Shown here: piece after piece, positions 1 through 6,647 of the stretch | Layout of the letters: every line of letters starts with the position of its first letter | Position numbering within the stretch: the stretch's first letter is position 1 | Assembly: GCA_036741355.1 (NCBI GenBank) | Contig: DAINSK010000012.1 | Coordinates: forward strand, 19,116-83,115 | Reading direction: 5' to 3' | From: JBBRGK01 sp036741355 | GTDB taxonomy: Bacteria; Chloroflexota; Dehalococcoidia; CAUJGQ01 | DNA length: 64,000 nucleotides | The notes under the pieces: model-generated | Seen by the model: the letters and a program-made list of their open reading frames with translations, nothing else | The model's database searches: none | Told to the model about the DNA's origin: nothing | Program-made: the position numbers and the translations under genes

Positions 1-5
1 GGCAG

Positions 6-794
6 TTGAATGTGCTTTCGAGTGAAGCGGAGGAGCCGGGGCTGCACTGGCTCGATGCCAGCGTCCTGGCGCACCTGGAGGACGGTGCAGCACCGCTTCT
101 GCTCGGTCTTCGCGACGGCGCCGCCCACTTTGCTGTCGACCTGTCTTCAATGGTCGACCCGGTGACCACAATCGGCATAGAGCAGGCGTCATTCAACGAC
201 GCGCGCAGGCTCGCCACCAACCTGCCGGCAGGTGACGCCGGTATTCTCGCCCAGGCTCGCGCCCTGATCGAGTGGCACAGGCGCAACCGCTTTTGCGGCA
301 GTTGCGGTTCGCCGACGACCGCGTCCGGAGGCGGCTCCGTGCGCAAGTGCGTGAGTTGCGCCGCCGAGCACTTTCCGGGGCCGCACGCCGTGGTCATCAT
401 GGTGGTATGGCGCGGCGATCGGTGCCTGCTCGGGCGGGGGCGGGGCTGGGCAGCGCCGCGCTTCTCCGCGCTGGCCGGCTTCATGGACCACGGGGAAACG
501 ATCGAAGAGGCCGTGGCGCGCGAGGTGTCGGAAGAGGCCGGGCTGGAAGTGGACGCAGTCGTCTACCATTCGTCGCAGCCCTGGCCGTTTCCAATGTCGA
601 TCATGATCGGCTGCTTCGCGCACGTCACCGGTGAAGCGCTGACCGTGGATCCCGAGGAGCTGGAGGAGGCGCGCTGGTTCTCACGCGATCAGATCCGACA
701 GGCTTTCGACTCACCCGACTCCGTCGACTTCGGCGTTCCAGGCGAGATAGCCATCGCCCACCACCTGATCAAGGCCTGGTGCGAACAGGGATGA
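6..794 (+). CDS. nudC: NADH pyrophosphatase/decapping-type Nudix hydrolase (NudC-like)
   Basis: Predicted to hydrolyse NAD(H) to NMN(H) and AMP, and possibly to remove NAD caps from RNA. A four-Cys zinc ribbon is visible (C97, C100, C115, C118), then a Nudix box starting near G158 with the REVSEEAG core, then the SQPWPFPMS motif near residue 190 that separates NudC from other Nudix families. The 262-residue length fits the family. The frame opens with TTG at base 6 and remains open to the window edge, so the true start may lie upstream of the window. It is followed by a lipoprotein gene on the same strand. The family call is firm; the start is not. Confidence 0.88.
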   Translation: MNVLSSEAEEPGLHWLDASVLAHLEDGAAPLLLGLRDGAAHFAVDLSSMVDPVTTIGIEQASFNDARRLATNLPAGDAGILAQARALIEWHRRNRFCGSCGSPTTASGGGSVRKCVSCAAEHFPGPHAVVIMVVWRGDRCLLGRGRGWAAPRFSALAGFMDHGETIEEAVAREVSEEAGLEVDAVVYHSSQPWPFPMSIMIGCFAHVTGEALTVDPEELEEARWFSRDQIRQAFDSPDSVDFGVPGEIAIAHHLIKAWCEQG

Positions 795-897
795 GTTCTA
801 CGGGCTACCCCTCGCGGACCCAGACGCCGCCGTTGTTGGAGTCATGACCGAGAGAGCTCATACCGGGCCCCATTCAACTGACGTGAGGAAGGCTGCA

Positions 898-1347
898 ATG
901 TTGTGGTACGGACGAGGATTGGGGAGGTGCGCTGTGGCATCGTCACCGGTCCTGGTGATCGTGCTGCTACTAGCCGGCTGCGGAACCGGTTTTAAAGCCC
1001 GCAACAATGGATCGCGCGCGACTTCATCCCCCACGCAGGAGGTCGGTGCGCCGGTCGATTTCCGGTTCCTCGGCCTGACCGAGGATCGGACGCACATGCA
1101 CTACACCATCAGCGTAAACACCAGCAGGCCGATCGCGGAGGTGGACATCGCGGTCTGGGAAGACGACATGCCCGCCCTGGTCGGAACCTACGTTTGGAAG
1201 AATGTGGTCGGGTTTTTACGTCAACCGATAGAGGCCGGCAAGACCTATGATGCGCTGGACATCATCTATCCCAACGCCAGGCTGACAGATGCCGTGCTTC
1301 AGGCAGTCCTGTTCAAGGACGGCGGCGTCTGGCGGCCGCCGAAGTAA
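898..1347 (+). CDS. Putative lipoprotein, unknown function
   Basis: A 149-residue protein with a lipoprotein signal peptide: a short basic N-terminus, a hydrophobic stretch (SPVLVIVLLLAGC) and a lipobox Cys, so it should be lipidated and face the outside of the membrane. I chose ATG 898 over an in-frame upstream ATG at 844 because a GAGGAAGG Shine-Dalgarno sequence sits about 8 bases before it and the shorter N-terminus makes a normal signal peptide. The mature part is beta-rich and matches no family I recognise. It converges with the DCC-family gene, whose 3' end lies 21 bases away. Confidence 0.7.
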   Translation: MLWYGRGLGRCAVASSPVLVIVLLLAGCGTGFKARNNGSRATSSPTQEVGAPVDFRFLGLTEDRTHMHYTISVNTSRPIAEVDIAVWEDDMPALVGTYVWKNVVGFLRQPIEAGKTYDALDIIYPNARLTDAVLQAVLFKDGGVWRPPK

Positions 1348-1368
1348 TTCGCCGTGACTGACATGACT

Positions 1369-1749
1369 TCAATGCCGCAAGAAGAAGCGGGCAATGAAGG
1401 GGCGATTGGCCGCGACGATACGGTAACTCAATTCGACTGCCCAGATGAACGGCGGCAGGAAGAGGATCCGCGCCGCCGTGTGCCACCCGATCTGGTCCAT
1501 CACAAAGACGCTGGCCCGACCGGCGCGCAGCACCGTACCGTCTGCTTTCACCACGTGCACGGCCCGCTCGCAGGCGTAGTAGAGCGCGGGCGTCATCGGC
1601 GGCGATGGCGCTTCCTGGTACGGCACAATCTGCAGCTTATGCGCGGTATCTTTCCGCCTGACCCAGGCGGCGATCTCACGTCAGGAGTCTCAGCCGCCGT
1701 CCCACAGCACCCATGATCTATCGTCCATGTCGGCAGAATACGCTGTCAT
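1369..1749 (-). CDS. DCC-family thiol-disulfide oxidoreductase, probable selenoprotein with UxxU site
   Basis: Read through two in-frame TGA codons (1690-1692 and 1681-1683), the minus strand encodes about 126 residues that match the DCC/DUF393 thioredoxin-like family along their length. The active site normally reads DGxCxxC; here it is W-D-G-G-TGA-D-S-TGA-R-E-I-A-A-W-V-R-R-K-D. Further on are the family's AxHVVxADGxV segment, the LPP helix and the YRIVAANRP tail. Both catalytic Cys positions are TGA, and a hairpin with a GGU loop follows, so I read them as selenocysteines U20 and U23. Standard gene callers would report only the 85-residue tail from 1626. ATG 1749 is chosen; ATG 1728 and ATG 1794 are in-frame alternatives. 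It is divergent from the FrnE-like selenoprotein. The function is probably thiol or selenol redox chemistry in the cytoplasm; the substrate is unknown. Confidence 0.8.
1654..1670 (-). promoter_or_regulatory. SECIS-like hairpin in the DCC-family gene
   Basis: On the minus strand CCGCCTG (1670-1664) pairs perfectly with CAGGCGG (1660-1654) around a GGT loop. The loop begins 17 bases after the second TGA and 26 bases after the first. Bacterial SECIS elements that bind SelB have a short stem with a G-containing loop about this far downstream of the UGA, as in E. coli fdhF. The match is structural and read by eye. Confidence 0.72.
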
Positions 1750-1780
1750 ACGCTCGGACGCGTCGGCCGGTACATTGTCA

Positions 1781-1786
1781 TATACT
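1781..1786 (+). promoter_or_regulatory. Possible -10 box (TATACT) of the FrnE-like gene
   Basis: TATACT ends 6 bases before the ATG at 1793, so transcription would start at or next to the start codon, giving a leaderless mRNA. No Shine-Dalgarno sequence is seen before this ATG and no good -35 box is present. The box lies between the divergent selenoprotein genes. Confidence 0.4.
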
Positions 1787-1792
1787 GTGGCC

Positions 1793-2425
1793 ATGCAAGA
1801 GGCAAACGCCACACAACAGCCTATCTCGTTGCTGGTCTTTTCCGACTTCATCTGACCGTGGTGTTACATCGGCCTCGTCGAGGTCGAGCGACTCCAGCAG
1901 GTCTACGATCTGGACGTCCAGTTCGCCCCCTTCTTCCTCGACCCGTCTATGCCGCCGGAAGGCAAGCCGCGCCGGCAGATGACGAAGCCCGGCGACCCGC
2001 CCACGGCCATGGAGCAGCGGGCATCGGAGTTGGGCATCACGTTTACGCGCGGCCGCACCTGGACCTCGAACTCGCACCTGGCGCTCGAGGCGGCTGAGTT
2101 TGCCGGCGAACACGGAGATCCGCAGCGCTTCCAACGCGCGATGTTCAAGGCCTACTTCGAAGACCTCGACGACATCGGCGAAGTCGACACCATCGTTCGT
2201 GTCGGCACAGAGGCTGGTTTGTCCGCGGCGGAACTGCGCGAGGCGCTGGTCTCAGGGCAGTACCGTAATGAAGTGGATAACGGAATTCGATGGTCCCAGG
2301 AGGTGGGCGTGACGGCCGTTCCGACCTTCGTGCTGGGCGGCGAGCACGGTATCGTCGGCGCCCAGGAACCGGCAGTCTTCGAGGATTTGCTGCTGCGCAA
2401 GTTCGGACAGACTCCCAAGCGGTGA
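1793..2425 (+). CDS. FrnE/DsbA-family oxidoreductase, probable selenoprotein with UPWC site
   Basis: Reading through one in-frame TGA at 1853-1855 gives a 210-residue protein with the full FrnE/DsbA-like fold. It has an N-terminal strand, then SDFI-TGA-PWCYIG where relatives have DFxCPWCYIG, the helical insertion (GDPQRFQRAMFKAYF), and the cis-proline loop TAVPTF (P177). The TGA sits exactly at the attacking Cys, so it is read as selenocysteine (U21, with C24 as partner), and a SECIS-like hairpin follows. The length is normal for the family only if the TGA is decoded. Standard ORF calling starts at ATG 1949 and loses the active site. It is likely a cytoplasmic dithiol oxidoreductase or isomerase, since no signal peptide is seen. 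It is divergent from the DCC-family selenoprotein, with 43 bases between starts. Confidence 0.85.
1871..1885 (+). promoter_or_regulatory. SECIS-like hairpin in the FrnE-like gene
   Basis: GGCCTC (1871-1876) can pair with GAGGTC (1880-1885), including one G-U pair, around a GTC loop. The loop starts 22 bases after the TGA at 1853-1855, close to the SECIS spacing in E. coli formate dehydrogenase genes, and has G in the first loop position. The stem is weaker than the one in the neighbouring DCC gene. Confidence 0.62.
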
Positions 2426-2499
2426 TTGCCCGCGGGAACGGTAGCTGATGCGACGCCACGATCTAGCCGGAACAACAACCTATCTGACTTCGTTGAAAC

Positions 2500-3519
2500 C
2501 TATTCACGTGACTGCCGCGACAGGTCGAGCTTGAACAAGCGGACGGCGTTACCGCCTTGCAGGCTTTTGTTCTGCTCGTCGTCAAGGCCGAGGACGCGAA
2601 CAGTGTCAAGCGGCCGGCTATCACCCATGTCAAACGGGTAGTCGGTGCCCACCATCACACGATCGCTGCCGAACGTCTTCACCAGGAACGCCAGGGACTC
2701 CGACGAGTGCGTGATCGTGTCAAAGTAGAACCGGCGCACGTATTCCATCGGCGCGCGGTCGAGCAAACGCTTCGGCTCGGGGCGCACTTCCCAGCCATGC
2801 TGCCAGCGCCCACAAATGTAGGGTGTCGCTCCCCCGCCGTGCGCGAGGTAGACGTTTAGCGCAGGCAACCGCTTCAGCACACCGCCAAACACGAGGCTCG
2901 CGGCCGCGATGGTCGTGTCAGTGGGGTTGCCAAGCAAGTTTGACAGGTAGTACTCGCGCAAACGGTCGCCGGCGGCAACGTTGCTCGGATGGATGAAGAT
3001 CGGCACCCCTAGCTGTTCCACGCGTTCGAAGAACGGAAACAGTCGCAGGGAATCCAGGTTCTCGCCATTGACGTTGCTGCAGATCTCGACGCCGCGCATG
3101 CCGAGCCGGTTGACGGCATGATCGAGCTCCGCGATCGCCCGATCCGTGTCCTGTAATGGCACTGCGGCCAGTGCAATGAACCGGTCGGGATGCGCTCGCA
3201 CTACCGCCGCGAAACTCTCGTTCAAGCGCCGGTGCATCGCCGCCGCTTGCGCCGCCTCGAGCGGATACAGAAACAGGAACGGAGGCGCCGATACCGCCTG
3301 CACATCTACACCCGCCGCATCCATGTCACGCAGCCGACGTTCGACGCTCCACAGGTCTTCTGCCTGACAGGCTGCATTTGGCCGCCCGTCCGCAAACGCG
3401 ACCTCCTTACCATTGGCATCGAGCGCAAAACGCACGCCGTATTCACGACCGTCGGGACCGTTGGCGTGCAGATCTTTGCAGTCTTCCGGAACCAGGTGAC
3501 AGTGGACGTCGATGTTCAT
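2500..3519 (-). CDS. Amidohydrolase, ACMSD-like family
   Basis: A 339-residue metal-dependent TIM-barrel hydrolase of the amidohydrolase_2 family, related to aminocarboxymuconate-semialdehyde decarboxylase. Visible metal-site motifs are the N-terminal HxH (DVHCHLVP, H6 and H8), a mid-protein His in IFIHPSN, the His of LAHGGG, and the C-terminal Asp in VGTDYPFDMG. Such enzymes decarboxylate or hydrolyse aromatic or ring-cleavage products; the substrate cannot be told here. It is convergent with the FrnE-like selenoprotein and precedes no obvious pathway partner. It reads as a single-gene unit starting at ATG 3519. Confidence 0.82.
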   Translation of the reverse strand: MNIDVHCHLVPEDCKDLHANGPDGREYGVRFALDANGKEVAFADGRPNAACQAEDLWSVERRLRDMDAAGVDVQAVSAPPFLFLYPLEAAQAAAMHRRLNESFAAVVRAHPDRFIALAAVPLQDTDRAIAELDHAVNRLGMRGVEICSNVNGENLDSLRLFPFFERVEQLGVPIFIHPSNVAAGDRLREYYLSNLLGNPTDTTIAAASLVFGGVLKRLPALNVYLAHGGGATPYICGRWQHGWEVRPEPKRLLDRAPMEYVRRFYFDTITHSSESLAFLVKTFGSDRVMVGTDYPFDMGDSRPLDTVRVLGLDDEQNKSLQGGNAVRLFKLDLSRQSRE

Positions 3520-3555
3520 TAGCGATACCTCAACCAGCGAAGCTACCGCTCATTA

Positions 3556-3966
3556 TCAGTCTGGCAGCAATAGGAATGAACCCCTATGCTGGGGCCGGAT
3601 GGCACTAAAATGTCGGCGGTCGAGCGTGATGATGGTTTCGGCATTCAGCCGTTCGGCGAGTGCGACCACGGACGCATCGGTTCCACCCAACGGAAAATCC
3701 CCGTAGTGTTCCACCAGGGCGGCAATCCGGGGCCAGTCCTCTGGAAACGGCGCTTCGACTGCAAGCTCAGCCAGCCCGGATAGGAACCTGGACTCGACTC
3801 TGAAACCGAGGCGCCTGCCAACGAGATACGTGACTTCGGCCACCACGAGCGCCGGGACCACAAGATGGAGGTCGCCGCGCATCAGAACGGCAACAGAACG
3901 CTCGTGATCGTCGTCATCGGCGTCAACCGCCGCGTAGAGGGGACCGCTATCGACGATCGCCAGCAT
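3556..3966 (-). CDS. vapC: PIN-domain ribonuclease toxin (VapC-like)
   Basis: A 136-residue PIN domain starting MLAIVDSGPL. The acidic residues expected of the Mg-dependent RNase site are visible: D6, the Glu of VVAEVTYLVG, the Asp of GGTDASVVALAERL and the Asp of IITLDRRHF. I chose ATG 3966 because it overlaps the end of the upstream ribbon-helix-helix gene by 20 bases, the usual layout of a toxin-antitoxin pair. The longer open frame upstream to 4101 lies inside the antitoxin gene and is not used. It would cleave RNA when freed from its antitoxin; the target is unknown. Confidence 0.82.
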   Translation of the reverse strand: MLAIVDSGPLYAAVDADDDDHERSVAVLMRGDLHLVVPALVVAEVTYLVGRRLGFRVESRFLSGLAELAVEAPFPEDWPRIAALVEHYGDFPLGGTDASVVALAERLNAETIITLDRRHFSAIRPQHRGSFLLLPD

Positions 3967-4189
3967 CGCCCCACTCACGCGCCAGGATCGAATCCACGCT
4001 GCGCGCGGTGTCGTGGTGGCCGCTTCGGCCGAGCCCAATGAACGGTAACCGCTTCTGTTGTTCGGAATGCACCAGGTACGCCTGGAGCGCATCCCGTACA
4101 ACGTGCGCGGCGGAAACGTCGCGACGGCGCCGCTCTTGCTCCACCAACGTATTCAGTTCGTCAGGAACGACTATAGTTATGCGCTTCAT
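3947..4189 (-). CDS. vapB: Ribbon-helix-helix antitoxin (VapB-like)
   Basis: An 80-residue protein starting MKRITIVVPDEL, with a beta strand followed by two helices (NTLVEQERRRRDVSAAHVVRDALQ shape) typical of CopG/RHH DNA-binding antitoxins. The C-terminal part (RSVDSILAREWGD) would neutralise the toxin. ATG 4189 is chosen because the RHH strand begins there; the upstream extension has no family similarity. It overlaps the start of the PIN toxin, so the pair is probably translated together and autoregulated. Confidence 0.78.
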   Translation of the reverse strand: MKRITIVVPDELNTLVEQERRRRDVSAAHVVRDALQAYLVHSEQQKRLPFIGLGRSGHHDTARSVDSILAREWGDAGDRR

Positions 4190-4404
4190 AACTGCAGCAT
4201 AGCAGCGATCCGGTGCGGCTGCAAGAATCCACCGCTCGTTATTGGGCGCGATCGGCGGCACCGTCGCGGGCGCGGCTGACACGGAAGACGGTTATCATCC
4301 TGATTTCCCGGCCCTGGGCTGCCTCAGGCTACAATAGATGAGAACGATATCAGCGTAACCGGCCTTTTGCCCGGCGAGCTGGCGGAGCCGAGGGCTTCTT
4401 GGTC

Positions 4405-4848
4405 ATGTCCGACGCCACTTTCACGTTTGAATCGACCGGCAAATCGCCGGTCGTGGTCGCCCTGCTCCCCGATCTCATGGCGGCCACACGCGTAGAAGCC
4501 GCCGGTCGGGCGCTGGGCTATGACGTGCGCGTTGTGGATTCTCTGAGCGGGCTGCGGTCCATGCTTGGGAGCGTTAGCCCGGCGGTGGTGGTGATGGACC
4601 TCGCCGACTCCGCGTTCCCACTCCACAAGACGCTCTCGTCGCTTCCCCCAATTGACGGCCGGATGCCGAGCATACTTGCCTTCTTCCCACACGTTATGGC
4701 CGATCTCGGGCGCGCGGCGCGTGCCGCCGGCTGCACGGTCGTGGTACCGCGCTCCCAGTTCATGCAGGACCTCCCGGCTCTCCTGCGGCAGGCTGTCGAA
4801 GGTTCCAGAGCCGATTCCGCACGGAAGGGCCCCGAACGCGGATCCTGA
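4405..4848 (+). CDS. Response-regulator receiver-like protein
   Basis: A 147-residue single-domain protein with alternating hydrophobic strands and helices like a CheY receiver (PVVVALLPDLMAATRVEAAGRALGYDVRVV, then AVVVMDLAD, then SILAFFPHV, then CTVVVPRSQFMQDLPALLRQAV). The Asp of VVVMDLAD sits where the phospho-acceptor should be. The N-terminal acidic pair is weak (a single LPD) and the conserved late Lys is replaced around PRSQ, so phosphorylation is uncertain. No output domain or histidine kinase is nearby. It starts 479 bases before gatB on the same strand. ATG 4405 is preferred to a TTG six bases upstream. Confidence 0.55.
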   Translation: MSDATFTFESTGKSPVVVALLPDLMAATRVEAAGRALGYDVRVVDSLSGLRSMLGSVSPAVVVMDLADSAFPLHKTLSSLPPIDGRMPSILAFFPHVMADLGRAARAAGCTVVVPRSQFMQDLPALLRQAVEGSRADSARKGPERGS

Positions 4849-4883
4849 ACAAGCGTTCGTTCATAAGGAGAATTGGAAAGGTT

Positions 4884-6368
4884 ATGACGACTGCGGCCGT
4901 CCAATATGAACCCGTCATCGGTCTTGAAGTACACGTGCAGCTACTCACCAAGAGCAAAATGTTCTGCGCCTGTCCGGCAGATTACAGCCGCGCGGAACCG
5001 AACACGTATGTCTGCCCCATATGTATGGGCATGCCCGGCGTACTGCCCGTCATCAACGAACAAGCGGTCGAATACACGATTACGACCGGGCTCGCCCTGC
5101 ACTGCCGCATTCCTGAGTACTCAAAGTTCGATCGCAAAAATTACCCGTACCCGGACCTGATGAAGGGCTACCAGATCTCCCAGTACGATATGCCGCTCTG
5201 CCTGGAAGGCTGGCTCGACATCGGCGAGGACGGCACCGAGCGTCGCGCCGGGATCACGCGCGTTCACCTCGAGGAAGACACCGCGACATCAAAGCACCTG
5301 AACGATCAGACCGGAGAAGGCTACAGCCTCATCGACATCAATCGTGCCGGCTCACCGCTCATGGAGGTCGTGGGCGACCCCGACCTGCGCACCGCCGACG
5401 AAGCGCGGCGGTACCTGATGAAGTTGCAACGAATCCTGCGGTACATCGGCGTGAGCCACGCGAACCCCGAAGAAGGCAACATGCGCTGCGACGCCAACGT
5501 GAGCCTGAGACCGGTTGGCGATGAGAGACTCGGCTCCAAAGTCGAAGTCAAGAACATGAACAGCTTTCGGGCGGTGTTTCGGGCGATCGAATATGAGATT
5601 CAGCGCCAGTCGGAACAGCTCGACCGCGGAGAGCGCATTCCGCAGGAAACGCGGGGCTGGGTCGAGGGCGAGGGGAGGACGGTTTCCCAGCGCAGCAAGG
5701 AGCAGGCGCACGATTACCGTTACTTTCCCGAACCAGACCTCCCGCCCCTGATCATTTCACCACATAAAGTCGACGAGATCCGGGCACGCCTGCCGGAATT
5801 ACCCGATGCGCGTCGGAGAAGGTTTGAACGGGAATACGGCCTCCCGGCCTACGATGCCGATTTACTTACCGAGACGCGGGCTCGAGCGGACTTTTTCGAG
5901 GCAGCGGTAGATACCGGTAATCCGGAGGCGGAGAAACGCGAGCCACGGGCCAAATCGATTAGCAATTGGATGCTCGGGGATTTGGCCAAACTCACGAACG
6001 AATCGAGGCAGGATTTTGCTGAACTGAAGGTCAAACCCGATCACCTTGCGACGCTGGTCGACCTGATAGAGTCCGGAACGATCACCGGCAAAGCCGCGAA
6101 AGAGGTCTTTGCGAGCATGTTCCAGACTGGGAAACCGCCCACTGCGATCGTGGAAGAGAGCGGTCTAACGCAGGTCAGCGATGCGTCCATAATCGAAGAA
6201 GCATCAGAAAGAGTCATCGACGCCAATCCGAAGGCGGTGGCAGACTATCGAGGGGGCAAGCACGAGGTCGTCAAATTCCTTGTGGGACAGGTAATGCGCG
6301 AGACGCGCGGCCGGGCCAATCCAGCGACAGTCTCAGATATTCTGGAGCGACTGCTCCGCGGGCAGTAG
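4884..6368 (+). CDS. gatB: Aspartyl/glutamyl-tRNA amidotransferase subunit B
   Basis: A 494-residue GatB, the subunit of GatCAB that phosphorylates and amidates mischarged Glu-tRNA(Gln) and Asp-tRNA(Asn). Visible features are the N-terminal YEPVIGLEVHVQL motif, the zinc-binding Cys cluster (FCACP ... YVCPICMGMPG), the YPDLMKGYQISQYDMP core, SKVEVKNMNSF, and the C-terminal YqeY-like tail (ISNWMLGDLAKL to VVKFLVGQVMRETRGRANP). An AAGGAG Shine-Dalgarno sequence lies upstream of the ATG, with a second purine-rich run (GGAAAGG) closer to it. gatA and gatC are not in the window. Confidence 0.97.
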   Translation: MTTAAVQYEPVIGLEVHVQLLTKSKMFCACPADYSRAEPNTYVCPICMGMPGVLPVINEQAVEYTITTGLALHCRIPEYSKFDRKNYPYPDLMKGYQISQYDMPLCLEGWLDIGEDGTERRAGITRVHLEEDTATSKHLNDQTGEGYSLIDINRAGSPLMEVVGDPDLRTADEARRYLMKLQRILRYIGVSHANPEEGNMRCDANVSLRPVGDERLGSKVEVKNMNSFRAVFRAIEYEIQRQSEQLDRGERIPQETRGWVEGEGRTVSQRSKEQAHDYRYFPEPDLPPLIISPHKVDEIRARLPELPDARRRRFEREYGLPAYDADLLTETRARADFFEAAVDTGNPEAEKREPRAKSISNWMLGDLAKLTNESRQDFAELKVKPDHLATLVDLIESGTITGKAAKEVFASMFQTGKPPTAIVEESGLTQVSDASIIEEASERVIDANPKAVADYRGGKHEVVKFLVGQVMRETRGRANPATVSDILERLLRGQ

Positions 6369-6413
6369 CCGACATCGCTCCTAATCCCGGACCCCGCGTG
6401 CCCTCACCCCCGA

Positions 6414-6439
6414 CCCCTCTCCCAATTCTGGGCGAGGGG
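6414..6439. repeat. Intergenic hairpin repeat (CCCCTCTCCC / GGGCGAGGGG)
   Basis: CCCCTCTCCC (6414-6423) faces GGGCGAGGGG (6430-6439) with one mismatch, just after gatB. The surrounding text (ccctcacccccgaccc) is of a type found as dispersed intergenic repeats in many high-GC bacteria. The rest of 6369-6647 has no gene. It holds a second hairpin (GGGGGC / GCCCCC near 6612-6625) and two copies of a GATGACCGTCG string (6478 and 6627). Confidence 0.5.
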
Positions 6440-6647
6440 AGCTTGAAGACGGGACTATAACGAGTGGAGCAAGCCCCGATGACCGTCGCGACTTGGCGCA
6501 GCGGTCCGACAGCAGTGGGCGGGGTGTGGCGTTAGACAGACAATACAAGGTGGCAGCAACCCGGGAGCTTTGCTCCAGGGGCATGAACTAGACCAGCTCT
6601 GCTGGTGTGAACGGGGGCGAGCCCCCGATGACCGTCGGAGACGTTAC

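Noticed and set aside
189..623. Minus-strand 144-codon frame inside nudC
   Set aside because: It is a high-GC shadow frame, Arg- and His-rich, antisense to a gene with clear Nudix motifs.
1369..1728. Reading the DCC-family gene as a pseudogene with two stop codons
   Set aside because: The stops fall only on catalytic Cys positions, the rest of the frame is intact and a SECIS-like hairpin follows; a pseudogene would gather changes at random.
1713..1982. Plus-strand 89-codon open frame across the selenoprotein region
   Set aside because: It has no family similarity and overlaps the two divergent redox genes, whose frames match known families through the TGA codons.
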